Origin: Rhodospirillales bacterium
GTDB taxonomy: Bacteria; Pseudomonadota; Alphaproteobacteria; SP197
DNA length: 64,000 bases
Assembly (NCBI GenBank): GCA_014323865.1
Contig: JACONG010000016.1
Span: forward strand, 441,982-505,981
Direction: 5' to 3'
Below the pieces are notes generated by a model. That model saw only the letters and a list, made by a program, of their open reading frames with translations. It was not told the origin of the DNA and ran no database searches. Position numbers and translations under genes: made by a program. The number at the start of each line of letters is the position of its first letter. Positions within the stretch are counted from its first letter, which is position 1. Positions 1 through 8,443 of this stretch are shown here, piece by piece.

Positions 1-2
1 CC

Positions 3-596
3 ACCCATGATGAGCTGATTGCCGCCATCCATGCCTTCGAGGGCTGTCCGCTCAAGCGGACGGCGACCACGACATGCATCTACGACGGCAACCCCGAGGC
101 GCGCATCATGATCATCGGCGAGGCGCCGGGGGGTGAAGAGGACAGGCAGGGCAAACCTTTCGTCGGGCCCGCCGGCAAGCTGCTCGACAGGATGCTGGCG
201 GCGATCGGGCTCGACCGCACCACGACCTACATCACCAACACGCTCTACTGGCGTCCTCCGGGCAACCGCACGCCAACGCCCGAGGAAATCATGCTTTGCC
301 TGCCGTTCCTGGAACGGCAGGTCGCTCTGATCAACCCCGCGCTCCTGGTTTACACTGGTGGCACGGCCGCCAAGGCCATGCTCAACCGGAGCGAGGGCAT
401 CACCCGTTTGCGCGGCCGCTGGTTCAGCCTGGAGCGCGAGGGACTGGAGCCGATTCCGGCCATCGCGATGTTCCACCCCGCCTATCTGCTGCGCCAGCCC
501 GCGCGCAAGAAGGACAGCTGGCGCGATCTGCTGGCGATTCGGTCCAAAGCCGAGGCGCTGGGGGTGATGCCGGGCGCGACTCCGCAGGAATCCTGA
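3..596 (+). CDS. Uracil-DNA glycosylase, family 4-like (5' end cut by window)
   Basis: Removes uracil from DNA to start base excision repair. The open frame continues upstream of the first ATG at 108 to the window edge, and the extra residues include the family pattern [13 protein letters not shown], so the gene starts outside the window. Visible motifs are [17 protein letters not shown] (the water-activating and uracil-pocket loop) and FHPAYLLR near the C-terminus, the typical second active-site motif. Some of the cysteines expected for the family 4 iron-sulfur cluster are present (in EGC, TTTC and MLCLPF). The KRRIH insertion of UdgX is absent. moaB follows 177 bases downstream on the same strand. 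The assignment to the SPO1-polymerase-related UDG group is firm; the exact subfamily is inferred. Confidence 0.9.
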   Translation, partial: THDELIAAIHAFEGCPLKRTATTTCIYDGNPEARIMIIGEAPGGEEDRQGKPFVGPAGKLLDRMLAAIGLDRTTTYITNTLYWRPPGNRTPTPEEIMLCLPFLERQVALINPALLVYTGGTAAKAMLNRSEGITRLRGRWFSLEREGLEPIPAIAMFHPAYLLRQPARKKDSWRDLLAIRSKAEALGVMPGATPQES

Positions 597-773
597 GGGC
601 AATCCCGGGGGGCACGGCCGTCAAATCGAGAACGCCATGGGAGAACGTCATGGCAAGACGACTGGGGCGAGACGACCGGGGCAAGCAACTGGATCGATCG
701 CTTGCGCCTCGACCCGACGACGCCCACCTTGGATGTGGTAGCCGCAGGCTCCATGACCGGGAGGAACAGCAAC
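597..773. repeat. Intergenic stretch with two short tandem duplications
   Basis: Between the glycosylase and moaB there are two independent tandem duplications: a 13-base unit at 628-640 repeated at 641-653 with one mismatch, and a 14-base unit at 657-670 repeated at 671-684 with two mismatches. No gene is visible. The end holds the moaB ribosome binding site, GGGAGG at 759-764. The duplications look like replication slippage products; no function is apparent. Confidence 0.6.
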
Positions 774-1325
774 ATGCCGGGAATTGACGAGAGCAGGGCG
801 TTTCTGGCCGTCAGGATCGCGGTGCTGACGGTCTCCGACACCCGTTCGCCTGAGGACGACCGGTCCGGCAACATCCTGGTCGAACGCATCGAGGGTGCCG
901 GTCACATTGTTGCCGACCGCCAGATCATCCGGGACGAACAGGCCGGGATCGAAGCCGCGCTAGGGCACTGGATCGGCGACGACAGCATCGACGTCGTGAT
1001 CGCCACCGGCGGCACCGGCGTGACCGGCCGCGACGTGACGCCGGAAGCCTTCGAAGCGGTCTGCGAGAAGGCGATCCCCGGTTTCGGCGAGCTGTTCCGC
1101 TGGCTGTCATTCGGGAAGATCGGCACGTCGACCGTGCAGTCCCGCGCGACCGCGGGTGTCGCCGGCGGCACCTATCTCTTTGCCCTGCCGGGTTCGCCCG
1201 GGGCCTGCAAGGACGCCTGGGACGACATCCTGGTTCATCAGCTCGATTACCGCTTCCGGCCCTGCAACTTCGTGGAACTGATGCCGCGCCTGACCGAGTC
1301 AGGCCGCGCGACCGCCCGGAAGTAG
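774..1325 (+). CDS. moaB: Molybdenum cofactor biosynthesis protein MoaB
   Basis: MoaB/MogA-type protein of molybdopterin synthesis, acting in the cytoplasm; this family adenylylates molybdopterin before molybdenum insertion, or has a supporting role where MogA is present. The molybdopterin-binding signature is clear: [15 protein letters not shown] near the N-terminus, then [16 protein letters not shown], then [16 protein letters not shown]. The ATG at 774 gives 183 residues, close to the usual 170-180, and has GGGAGG nine bases upstream; the longer frame from 702 lacks family similarity. No other moa or moe gene lies nearby, so it stands alone. Confidence 0.93.
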   Translation: MPGIDESRAFLAVRIAVLTVSDTRSPEDDRSGNILVERIEGAGHIVADRQIIRDEQAGIEAALGHWIGDDSIDVVIATGGTGVTGRDVTPEAFEAVCEKAIPGFGELFRWLSFGKIGTSTVQSRATAGVAGGTYLFALPGSPGACKDAWDDILVHQLDYRFRPCNFVELMPRLTESGRATARK

Positions 1326-1344
1326 CCGTGACAACATCGCTGTC

Positions 1345-1365
1345 GGCGGGCTAGTCCGGCCCGCC
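1345..1365 (+). terminator. Hairpin after moaB, possible terminator
   Basis: A perfect 7-bp GC stem (1345-1351 with 1359-1365, GGCGGGC/GCCCGCC) with a 7-base loop lies 20 bases after the moaB stop. There is no T-tract, so a Rho-dependent or weak terminator is more likely than a strong intrinsic one. Confidence 0.35.
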
Positions 1366-1503
1366 CGGGTATGGCGATAACCGGCAACGCCCGCAATCGG
1401 CTTTGAACAGCAAAAGCCCTTGCAGGCGATGAAGCATTGGTACGGGATACGACAGGCTAGGGTGTGGTAGCTGGGATTTTGCTAGACTTGGGAGGGTATA
1501 GTC

Positions 1504-3435
1504 GTGGATGCAAGGGAATTCAAAGTCACTGACATACTAAGCCGGAATGAGAGGTTCGTCGTTCCGCTCTATCAGCGACAATATCAGTGGCACGATCATA
1601 AAGGATATGAAGGCCGCACAAGTTCCTTCTGGCTTGATGTTGTTGCGAAAGCCTCGGAAGTCATCGACAGAAACGCTCGGTTTGATCACTACATGGGAGC
1701 GCTGCTTTTGGCTCCTGAGGCGATGTCACGCTCCTTTGGAGCAACGCCTGTCGTTCAGGTTGTTGATGGGCAACAGCGCCTGACCACGTTTTTGATCATG
1801 CTGGCGGCATTGCGCGAAGTTGGCCGAGGGTACGACCATCAAGTCCTGATCGACCAGATTGAAAAATATCTGTTCAACGAAACTGGTCGCGCCGATACTG
1901 ATCCTCTTTCCCGGTTCAAGCTGACACCTACGCCCGTGGATCGGACTGTTTTCCTCGATATTCTGGAGAATCCTTATTCTGAGGTACGATCAAACAATTG
2001 GGATGAGTATTATTGGGGAGGGCGCGTACCTCAAAATACAGCAGCACGCTCACTCCGGGCCTACGAGTATTTTTATGCCCAGATCAGTGAATTTGTCTCA
2101 GATGGCATGAGCGATGAGACAGAGATCGATATCGACACTGACGAATCCGAAGAGACAACAGATAACGAGAACACGGAAGAAAGCCGGAAGAGACTGGACG
2201 CCCTGCTCGAAGCCCTCGTCTTTCATATGAAGCTGATTGTCATCACTCTTGAGCGTGAAGACGACGCGCAGGTCATCTTTGAGACCTTGAACTCGAAGTC
2301 CCAGCCCCTTCTCGCCATGGACCTCGTGAGAAACAACATCTTCCACAGAGCTGAAGCGCAATATCGCGGGGCAGAAGATGCTCGGAAGAGGGCTGAGCGC
2401 CTTTATCATGAGGTTTGGGGGCCGTTTGATCATGGTTGGTGGCGCGAGAACGCACCGAATGCCCGGCCGGCTCGACCGCGCATCGACCATTTCCTTGCAA
2501 ACGTGCTGACTGCCGAGACAGGTGATCGGATTACGGTCAGAGAACTTTATGCGGAATACCGTGCCTGGGCGACCCCGAAGCGACAACCCAGATTCGAGAA
2601 GGTGGAGGACGAGCTCGCAGTCCTTCAACGTCATGTCCCGGCCTTCGAGACTCTGGAAGGTCGCAAAAAGGGGGACGAGGCCATAGCTTGGCTGGGCGAT
2701 AGACTGCGCCTTTGGCAAAACACCACGGCTTATCCGATAGCATTCCAGATTGCCCTGGACACCGTGGATAGCGAAACGCGTTGGCAGGTCGCGAAATGGC
2801 TTGATAGCTATTTCGCAAGGCGTCTGCTATGCGATCTTACGACCAAGAACCTCAACAAAGTGTTTCCAAGATTGGCCGACACCCTTCACAGCAAGGGCGT
2901 GTCTACCGAAGTCGTCAGAAACTTCTTTTCTGGCATGACAACGGATACCGCCCGATTTCCCAACGATGCCGAACTCAAATCGGGGATTCTTGAGAGTCCA
3001 GCATACGGGCGCGTCCCTTCGCGCATCCTGTCTGACATGTTGTGGTCACTGGAACTGGCGAGCCGGTCTGGTATGACGGAAGCCACGACACGCCCGCCTT
3101 CGATAGAGATCGAACACATCATGCCCCAAAACTGGGAAGAGAATTGGTCTTTGAACGGTGAGTTCGTAGAAACGAACGATTGGCAGATACCAGGCTATCG
3201 GGAGCGCGAGGCCGCTCTCCAGACCCTGGGCAACCTGACAATCGTCACGGACCGACTCAATCCGTCCTTGAGTAACGCGGCGTTTTCGGACAAGAGACGG
3301 AAGCTGGTTGAGCACTCCAATCTTGCCATGAACCGACAGATTGCTGAGCACGACGCGTGGGATGAAATGAGCATCCGGGCTCGGGGTGAAACCCTGGCCG
3401 ATCTTGCTGCCAGGGTCTGGCCTTCACTCGCATAA
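1504..3435 (+). CDS. DUF262/DUF1524 protein (GmrSD/SspE-like restriction enzyme)
   Basis: Single-chain protein of 643 residues. The N-terminal DUF262 domain shows PLYQRQYQW (residues 21-29) and the DGQQR nucleotide-binding/sensor motif (residues 88-92). An acidic linker rich in D/E lies around residue 205-225. The C-terminal DUF1524 HNH nuclease domain shows IEIEHIMPQNW near residue 535 and LGNLTIVTDRLN near 580, giving the His-Asn-type metal site. Members such as GmrSD and SspE cut DNA carrying modified bases or phosphorothioates, using NTP hydrolysis for control. The start is GTG with GGAGGG seven bases upstream. Base composition is near 50 % GC in places against about 65 % around it, and codon use differs from its neighbours, which suggests transfer. 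No dnd/ssp modification genes are beside it, so its trigger is unknown. Confidence 0.85.
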   Translation: MDAREFKVTDILSRNERFVVPLYQRQYQWHDHKGYEGRTSSFWLDVVAKASEVIDRNARFDHYMGALLLAPEAMSRSFGATPVVQVVDGQQRLTTFLIMLAALREVGRGYDHQVLIDQIEKYLFNETGRADTDPLSRFKLTPTPVDRTVFLDILENPYSEVRSNNWDEYYWGGRVPQNTAARSLRAYEYFYAQISEFVSDGMSDETEIDIDTDESEETTDNENTEESRKRLDALLEALVFHMKLIVITLEREDDAQVIFETLNSKSQPLLAMDLVRNNIFHRAEAQYRGAEDARKRAERLYHEVWGPFDHGWWRENAPNARPARPRIDHFLANVLTAETGDRITVRELYAEYRAWATPKRQPRFEKVEDELAVLQRHVPAFETLEGRKKGDEAIAWLGDRLRLWQNTTAYPIAFQIALDTVDSETRWQVAKWLDSYFARRLLCDLTTKNLNKVFPRLADTLHSKGVSTEVVRNFFSGMTTDTARFPNDAELKSGILESPAYGRVPSRILSDMLWSLELASRSGMTEATTRPPSIEIEHIMPQNWEENWSLNGEFVETNDWQIPGYREREAALQTLGNLTIVTDRLNPSLSNAAFSDKRRKLVEHSNLAMNRQIAEHDAWDEMSIRARGETLADLAARVWPSLA

Positions 3436-3521
3436 GCCGGCGAACGCACCCCTTTGTCTCGTTGAATCCAGCGTAGTCCAGCCTGATCCAGTTCTTTTTG
3501 CGCAAGGGCCCCCCTGCGTGA

Positions 3522-4388
3522 TCAGCCCTTCCCTTTCCAGGGAATCAGCCAGCGCTCAAGACGACGCATGATGAGTTCGATGATATAGCCGATCAGGCCG
3601 ATGATGATGATGCCGATGACCACAGTGTCGGTCTGCAGGAAATTCTTGGCGATCATGATCATCGAGCCAAGCCCCTTGTCGGCAGCGACCAGCTCGGCAG
3701 CAACCACCGTGCCCCAGCATACGCCCATCGAGGTCCGCAAGCCCGTGAAGATCTCGGGCAGCGCGTTGGGCAGGATGACGTGGCGCATCACCTGGAACTT
3801 CGAGGCACCGAGCGAATAGGCAGCATGGACCTTCGAGATGCGCACACTGGAAACGCCGGCCCGCGCCGCGATCGTCATAATGAAGAGCGAGGCCAGGAAA
3901 AGCAGGAAGATCTTGGCGAACTCGTCGATGCCGAACCACAGGATGATGAGCGGGATCAGCGCGAGGGGCGGGATCGGCCGCATGAACTCGACGATGGGAT
4001 CAAAGAGGCCCCGACCGATCGACGATAGCCCCATGGCGAAGCCTAGCGGCACCCCGATCAAGGTGCCGTAGAAGACGCCGGACAGCACGCGGTAGACGCT
4101 GATGCCGACGTGGTCCCACAGCGCGACGTTACGGAAGCCTTCGCTGAGAAGCTTGATCAGCCGGTCCCAGGTCGCATCGATCGACGGCCAGTAGAACGGC
4201 TCCACGAGATCGAAGACCGAAGCGATGATCCAGGCGACGAGCAGAATCAGGATGGCGACGATCGAATAGATGCGGCCCGAGTTGACGGCTGTCGCATCAC
4301 CGAACTTGACGGTCTTCTGGCGCGTGAAGGTGTTGTCGGAGAGGCCGAGCCAGATCGAGAGCTCGGAAGGTTTCTTCTTGTCGTCCAT
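3522..4388 (-). CDS. tauC: Taurine-type ABC transporter permease TauC/SsuC
   Basis: Inner-membrane permease of 288 residues for a taurine, sulfonate or related small anionic substrate. Six or so hydrophobic segments follow a charged N-terminus, and the cytoplasmic EAA loop that docks to the ATPase is recognisable around AAYSLGASKFQVMRHVILPNALPEI. It is the last gene of a three-gene minus-strand operon; the tauB stop lies nine bases upstream. Its 3' end faces the incoming DUF262 gene 86 bases away. Family assignment is strong; the substrate rests on similarity of the whole operon to TauABC. Confidence 0.88.
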   Translation of the reverse strand: MDDKKKPSELSIWLGLSDNTFTRQKTVKFGDATAVNSGRIYSIVAILILLVAWIIASVFDLVEPFYWPSIDATWDRLIKLLSEGFRNVALWDHVGISVYRVLSGVFYGTLIGVPLGFAMGLSSIGRGLFDPIVEFMRPIPPLALIPLIILWFGIDEFAKIFLLFLASLFIMTIAARAGVSSVRISKVHAAYSLGASKFQVMRHVILPNALPEIFTGLRTSMGVCWGTVVAAELVAADKGLGSMIMIAKNFLQTDTVVIGIIIIGLIGYIIELIMRRLERWLIPWKGKG

Positions 4389-4397
4389 GGTCGCCTC

Positions 4398-5207
4398 CTA
4401 ACCTTCCGGGCTCTGCACCTGGCCCATGATCTCCTCCTCCATGTTCCAGATCATGGAGAGAACCTCTTCACGGGTGGCGACGAATTCGGCGCCGGCCTTG
4501 ACCTCACGCGCCGGTCGTTCGAGCGCCTCGTCGGGGAATGGCAGGCAGAACTCCTTCTCGATGCGACCGGGCCGCGGCGCCATGACGATCAGCCGTTCGC
4601 CCAGGAAGAGCGCCTCTTCGACCGAATGGGTGATCAGGAGAATCGTCTTGCCCGTTTCCTTCCAGAGCTTGAGCACGAGGTTCTGCATTTTCTCGCGGGT
4701 CAGGGCGTCGAGCGCGCCGAGCGGTTCGTCCATCAGGATGACATCGGGATCGTTTGCCAGGCAGCGAGCGAGCGCGACACGCTGCTGCATGCCGCCCGAC
4801 AGCTGGTAGACCGGCTTGTCGCCGAAACCCTTCAGCCCAACAGTGTTGAGCAGGTGCTCGACCTTGTCCTCGGTCTCGCTCTTGGGCTTGCCGGCCATGC
4901 GCGGTCCAAATGCCACGTTCCTGGCGACCGAGAGCCACTCGAAGAGCGCGCCCTGCTGGAACACCATGCCGCGTTCCGCGCCGGGGCCGCGCACCACGGC
5001 ATCGCCCAGCCGCACCTCGCCCGCCGTAGGCGAGAGGAAACCCGCAATGATGTTGAGCAATGTCGTCTTGCCGCAGCCCGAGGGCCCCAGGACGCTGATG
5101 ATCTCGCCCTGCGCGATATCGAGCGAAACGTCACTCAGCGCATGTACGCTGCCGCCGCCCGGCAAGGTGTAGACCATGGAAATGTTGTCGATCGCGATAC
5201 CTGCCAC
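4398..5207 (-). CDS. tauB: Taurine-type ABC transporter ATP-binding protein TauB
   Basis: ATPase subunit (269 residues) that powers uptake through the TauC permease. All signature parts are present in order: Walker A GPSGCGKTT, Q-loop VFQQGALFEW, signature LSGGMQQRVALARCL, Walker B VILMDEPLGALD and the H-loop ITHSVEEALFL. This is the nitrate/sulfonate/taurine subgroup of ABC ATPases. It lies between the binding protein gene (66 bases upstream) and tauC. No TauD dioxygenase, Xsc or taurine transaminase gene is near, so catabolism of the imported compound must be encoded elsewhere. Confidence 0.9.
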   Translation of the reverse strand: MAGIAIDNISMVYTLPGGGSVHALSDVSLDIAQGEIISVLGPSGCGKTTLLNIIAGFLSPTAGEVRLGDAVVRGPGAERGMVFQQGALFEWLSVARNVAFGPRMAGKPKSETEDKVEHLLNTVGLKGFGDKPVYQLSGGMQQRVALARCLANDPDVILMDEPLGALDALTREKMQNLVLKLWKETGKTILLITHSVEEALFLGERLIVMAPRPGRIEKEFCLPFPDEALERPAREVKAGAEFVATREEVLSMIWNMEEEIMGQVQSPEG

Positions 5208-5272
5208 GGCCCCGTCCCCGCTCTTCCGGAAAGGGTGTCGGACGGCAGGCGAACCTGCCGTCCGATTGGGTG

Positions 5273-6256
5273 CTACTGCAGATAGCTGTAGTCGATGAAC
5301 ATCGAGTAGTCGTCGAGTGACGACTCCATGTTGCCGGCCTCGACCATGACGTCGGCGACACCCTTGGTCATCGCCTGCACGCCGCCACCGAGCCAGTTCT
5401 TGCCCATCTGGTCGTCCGCGCTCGGGAAACCGAAGTTCGCGAGCATCGACGCCGTGGCGTCTTCATCCATGCCCGCGGCACCGGCGATCGTCGAGAGCGA
5501 CGCGGAGGGATCGGCCTTGTAGGCTGCGTTGGCGGCCTCGGTGACCTCCATGAACTTCCGCACAAGATCGGGATGCTCGTCGGCGAAGTCCTCGGTCACG
5601 GTCACGATGTCGAAGGTGTTGATGCCGACGGCTTCCTGCTCGGCGCCGGTCATCAGCGGCGAGCCGACTTCCTTCATGCGATCGAGCGCACCGCCGAAAG
5701 CGCAGCCCATGACGACGTCGCCACGGATCAGCGCGACGGCCGCGTCGGCCGGGTTCATCTGTACGAGTTCGACCTTGGAGGCATCGACACCGAGGTGGTC
5801 GAGCGTGCGCAGCAGCTTGTAATGGGTCACGTTGCCGATCGGCGTGGCGACCTTCATGCCCTCGAGCTCGCTGGCGTTCTCCCGGGTGATGCCGGAGTCG
5901 TCGCGAACAACGCAGAGATCATTCTCGGCATAGGTCACGGCGATGCCAACGAGCTTGAGCGGCGCACCGTTCGAGACACCCACGACGAAGGGCACAAAGC
6001 CCTGGCTGTAGGCGATATGCACATCGCCCGAGACCATGGCCTGGGTCATCTCGTTGCCGTTGCCGAAGGCGCGCCATTCGACCTCGACACCGAGCGCCTC
6101 ATCATAGGTCTTCTCGACCTGGGCGACCTGGTTTGCGGTCGGCCATTCGAGGAAATAGGCCACGGTGATCTTGTCGAGCGCAAGCGCGCCGGTGGCCGTG
6201 GAAACAAGAGCGAACGCGCCAGCCGCAACGCCCGCCATCAGTTTTTTCATGGACAT
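5273..6256 (-). CDS. tauA: Taurine-type ABC transporter substrate-binding protein TauA
   Basis: Periplasmic binding protein of about 327 residues. The ATG at 6256 is chosen because a strong GGGGAGG lies ten bases upstream and a typical Sec signal peptide follows (MSMKKLMAGVAAGAFALVST, cleavage near ALALD). The mature part opens with DKITVAYFLEWPTANQVAQV and carries FGNGNEMTQAMVSGDVHIAY, characteristic of TauA-like proteins. The open frame extends to 6352 but that part has no signal-peptide logic. It heads the tauABC operon; palindromes upstream (6372-6387 and 6445-6463) may control it. Taurine is the likely ligand, but other sulfonates or amines are possible. Confidence 0.88.
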   Translation of the reverse strand: MSMKKLMAGVAAGAFALVSTATGALALDKITVAYFLEWPTANQVAQVEKTYDEALGVEVEWRAFGNGNEMTQAMVSGDVHIAYSQGFVPFVVGVSNGAPLKLVGIAVTYAENDLCVVRDDSGITRENASELEGMKVATPIGNVTHYKLLRTLDHLGVDASKVELVQMNPADAAVALIRGDVVMGCAFGGALDRMKEVGSPLMTGAEQEAVGINTFDIVTVTEDFADEHPDLVRKFMEVTEAANAAYKADPSASLSTIAGAAGMDEDATASMLANFGFPSADDQMGKNWLGGGVQAMTKGVADVMVEAGNMESSLDDYSMFIDYSYLQ

Positions 6257-6371
6257 GGGTTTCTTACCTCCCCAGAGGACCGGAGGATTCCGGCAATTGC
6301 ACAAGAAGAACCCATGCTGGAGGTTATCGTGAGATGCCGCAACCGGCACCACATCAACCGAAGGCCTGCAT

Positions 6372-6387
6372 TTGCCCCTTGAGGGGC
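6372..6387. promoter_or_regulatory. Palindrome upstream of tauA, candidate operator
   Basis: TGCCCCT-TG-AGGGGCA is a perfect 7+7 inverted repeat with a two-base centre, 116 bases upstream of the tauA start. It could be a dimeric regulator site in the tau promoter region. No sigma-70 hexamers were clear next to it. Confidence 0.3.
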
Positions 6388-6444
6388 ATCCCGGCCTGCC
6401 TTGCCCGGCACGGTCTCCCTACGCTTGCAGTTCACACTGGAATC

Positions 6445-6463
6445 TGGTGCCAGTCTGGCACCA
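6445..6463. promoter_or_regulatory. Inverted repeat between the MFS gene and tauA
   Basis: TGGTGCCA-GTC-TGGCACCA is a perfect 8+8 inverted repeat with three central bases. It lies 41 bases after the MFS gene stop and about 190 bases before tauA, both on the minus strand. It may be a terminator hairpin for the MFS gene (no T-tract follows) or an operator for tauABC; the TGGT...ACCA ends recall GntR-type sites. Confidence 0.35.
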
Positions 6464-6503
6464 ACGAGTCCCGATAGTGCGGACCAGTCTTGCGTCCGCC
6501 CCA

Positions 6504-7748
6504 TCAGGCTGAGGCGACGACGGGCTGCGGCCGAGTGCCCCTCGTGATTGTCATGACGGCGACCAGCAGCGCGAGATTGACCACGTTCGCCGCGAAGCCG
6601 AGCAGGAAGGCCCAGCGATAGGTGCCGGTCCAATCGAACATGGAGCCGGCGAACTGGCCGCCTGCCGCCATGCCGATGGCGCCGAAGAGGAAGATCACGC
6701 CGACGCGCCAGCCCAGGCCCTGAGACGGATAGATCGCGCGCAAGGCGACGGCGTACATCGGCACCAGGCCGCCGAAGCCGAAGCCGAAGACCGTCGCGCC
6801 GACCAGCAGCACCGCATAGCTGTCGATCGGAGCGAGGATCAGCAAGCCTGCAGCCTGCATGCCCGAACCCAGCAGCATGGCCTTCATGCCGCCGATGCGG
6901 TCGGCCAGGAATCCCATGCCGAGGCGGCCGACGAAGGATGCGCCCATGATCCAGGCCAGCAGGAAGGCACCGTCCGAACTGGTGTAGCCGATGTCCTGGG
7001 CATGGGAGGCAGCGTGGACCAGCGGCATGGCCATGGCGACGCAGCAGCACAGGATCGCCGCACACAGGAGACCGTGCGGTAGATTCCCGGCAACACCGCC
7101 GACCTGGAAGCCGCCAACCTGGCGCTCGATCCGTTCGGCCTGCATGGCGCTCCAGCCCGGCGGGTTGCCGCGCAGCAGAAGAACCAGCGGCGGCATCGTA
7201 ACCATGGCGAAGGCGCCGTAGATGAAGGTCGCACCGCGCCAGCCGTAGAGTGCGATGAGACTGTCGAAGACATAGGGCCATATGATGCCGGCCAGACCCT
7301 GGCCTGAGGCGACAATGGCGACAGCCAGCCCGCGCTTGCGGTCGAACCAGCGGGTCGCCGTTGTGATCAGTGGCGCAAAAAGCGTGGCATTTCCCATGAA
7401 GCCTATCATCACACCGAAGATCAGGCAGAACTGCCAGGCCTCGGTCACGCGGGTCAGCGCGAGGGCGCCCGAGGGAATCATCATGGCGCCGATAAGCGCC
7501 ACCGGTGCCACGCCCACCTTGTCGGCCCAGCGGCCCATCAGGATACCACCCACGCCGGTGCCCAGCATCTCGAGCGCATAGGCCGCCGACGTCGTACCGC
7601 GCGACCAGCCCATGTCGTCGGAGATCGTCTTCACGTTCGACCACAGCAGGTACTCGATCCCCATGCCGATCGAGATCAGCAACAGCGACGCGAGGGCAAC
7701 GCGCCAGGCCGACAGGCTGTCGGCGACACCGTCCGGGGGCTGCGTCAT
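6504..7748 (-). CDS. Major facilitator superfamily transporter
   Basis: A 12-helix inner-membrane carrier of 414 residues. The start at 7748 (MTQPPDGVADSLSAWRVALAS) is chosen because the longer frame to 7862 begins with translated tandem repeat and sequence belonging to the neighbouring gene. The conserved loop 2-3 motif appears as GRWADKVGVAP and loop 8-9 as GFLADRIGGMKA. A long central loop (RIERQVGGFQVGGVAGN) separates the halves. The arrangement resembles monocarboxylate or oxalate/formate-type MFS carriers, but the substrate cannot be read from the sequence. It precedes tauABC on the same strand with a 247-base gap. Confidence 0.82.
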   Translation of the reverse strand: MTQPPDGVADSLSAWRVALASLLLISIGMGIEYLLWSNVKTISDDMGWSRGTTSAAYALEMLGTGVGGILMGRWADKVGVAPVALIGAMMIPSGALALTRVTEAWQFCLIFGVMIGFMGNATLFAPLITTATRWFDRKRGLAVAIVASGQGLAGIIWPYVFDSLIALYGWRGATFIYGAFAMVTMPPLVLLLRGNPPGWSAMQAERIERQVGGFQVGGVAGNLPHGLLCAAILCCCVAMAMPLVHAASHAQDIGYTSSDGAFLLAWIMGASFVGRLGMGFLADRIGGMKAMLLGSGMQAAGLLILAPIDSYAVLLVGATVFGFGFGGLVPMYAVALRAIYPSQGLGWRVGVIFLFGAIGMAAGGQFAGSMFDWTGTYRWAFLLGFAANVVNLALLVAVMTITRGTRPQPVVASA

Positions 7749-8443
7749 CGAAACACCATAGGATAGGAGGCCATAGGATGGGAGGCCATAGGGCGGGAGG
7801 GAACGGACATCGGACCTCGCTGAACGCAGCGAGCCTGGATCCGCTTCCGGCGGGCGCGCCATCGCGCGAGATCATCGGCGGTATCGATGTCGTGCAAGAC
7901 ACCGAGCAGTGCGACACGGGCATCGGCAGGCAGACCGGCCAGCGTATCGGCGAGCGCATGTTCGCTCGACCAGCGAACCGCTCCGAAGAGAGACCTCAGG
8001 CGCAGGGACGGGCCCGCGCCAATCAGCCAATAGCCGCCGTCGTCGGACGGACCGAGGACCGCATCATGGCTGCGCAGCAGGCGGAAGGCCTGTGCGATGT
8101 GACCGGGCGTCAGATCGGGGATGTCACTGCCGACAATGAGGACCGGTCCCGGGGGCCTGCCATCGATCGCCGCCTGCATGCGTTCGCCGAGATCGCCGTC
8201 CGACTGCGGAACGACCGGCAGGCCCAGGGTCCACGTCTCGTCGCCTGTCGCCGCATCGGGCGGGGTCACGGCAACCACGGTGGACCAGCGCGACGATCGC
8301 CCGATGCGCGTCAACATGCGCCGCAGCATGGATCGATAGAAGGCGAGCGCGGCCGCGTTCCCGATCCCGGCGGCAAGACGCGTCTTGACCCGGCCGGGCT
8401 CCGGGCGCCGGGCCATCACGACGACATGGCGCCGATCTCTCAT
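7745..8443 (-). CDS. DUF2064 / TIGR04282-type glycosyltransferase-fold protein
   Basis: About 232 residues with a nucleotide-sugar-transferase (GT-A) fold of the TIGR04282 (arsenosugar-biosynthesis-named) group. Recognisable parts are VVMARRPEPGRVKTRLA at the N-terminus, LIVGSDIPDLTPGHI (metal-binding GSDIP) and LGPSDDGGYWLIG. The ATG at 8443 overlaps the TGA of the upstream gene by four bases (ATGA), indicating coupled translation. The last 15 codons carry three in-frame 15-bp repeats encoding PMASH, PMASY and PMVFR, an odd C-terminal tail produced by tandem duplication. Reaction and substrate are not established for this bacterial pair; the arsenic link is only inherited from the family name. 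Confidence 0.8.
   Translation of the reverse strand: MRDRRHVVVMARRPEPGRVKTRLAAGIGNAAALAFYRSMLRRMLTRIGRSSRWSTVVAVTPPDAATGDETWTLGLPVVPQSDGDLGERMQAAIDGRPPGPVLIVGSDIPDLTPGHIAQAFRLLRSHDAVLGPSDDGGYWLIGAGPSLRLRSLFGAVRWSSEHALADTLAGLPADARVALLGVLHDIDTADDLARWRARRKRIQARCVQRGPMSVPSRPMASHPMASYPMVFR
7756..7800. repeat. 15-bp tandem repeat, three copies
   Basis: Three copies of a CCATAGG(A/G)...GGAGG unit at 7756-7770, 7771-7785 and 7786-7800. The unit length of 15 keeps the reading frame of the DUF2064 gene, whose C-terminus it extends, and it lies just upstream of the MFS start. Confidence 0.85.

Noticed and set aside
3436-3521. Intrinsic terminator between the DUF262 gene and tauC
   Set aside because: The GCGCAAGGG...CCTGCGT inverted repeat has a bulge and the run of T residues is on the wrong side for the plus-strand gene; for tauC it is followed by A residues.
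7756-7800. CRISPR-like repeats
   Set aside because: The units are contiguous 15-bp copies without spacers, so this is a simple tandem duplication.
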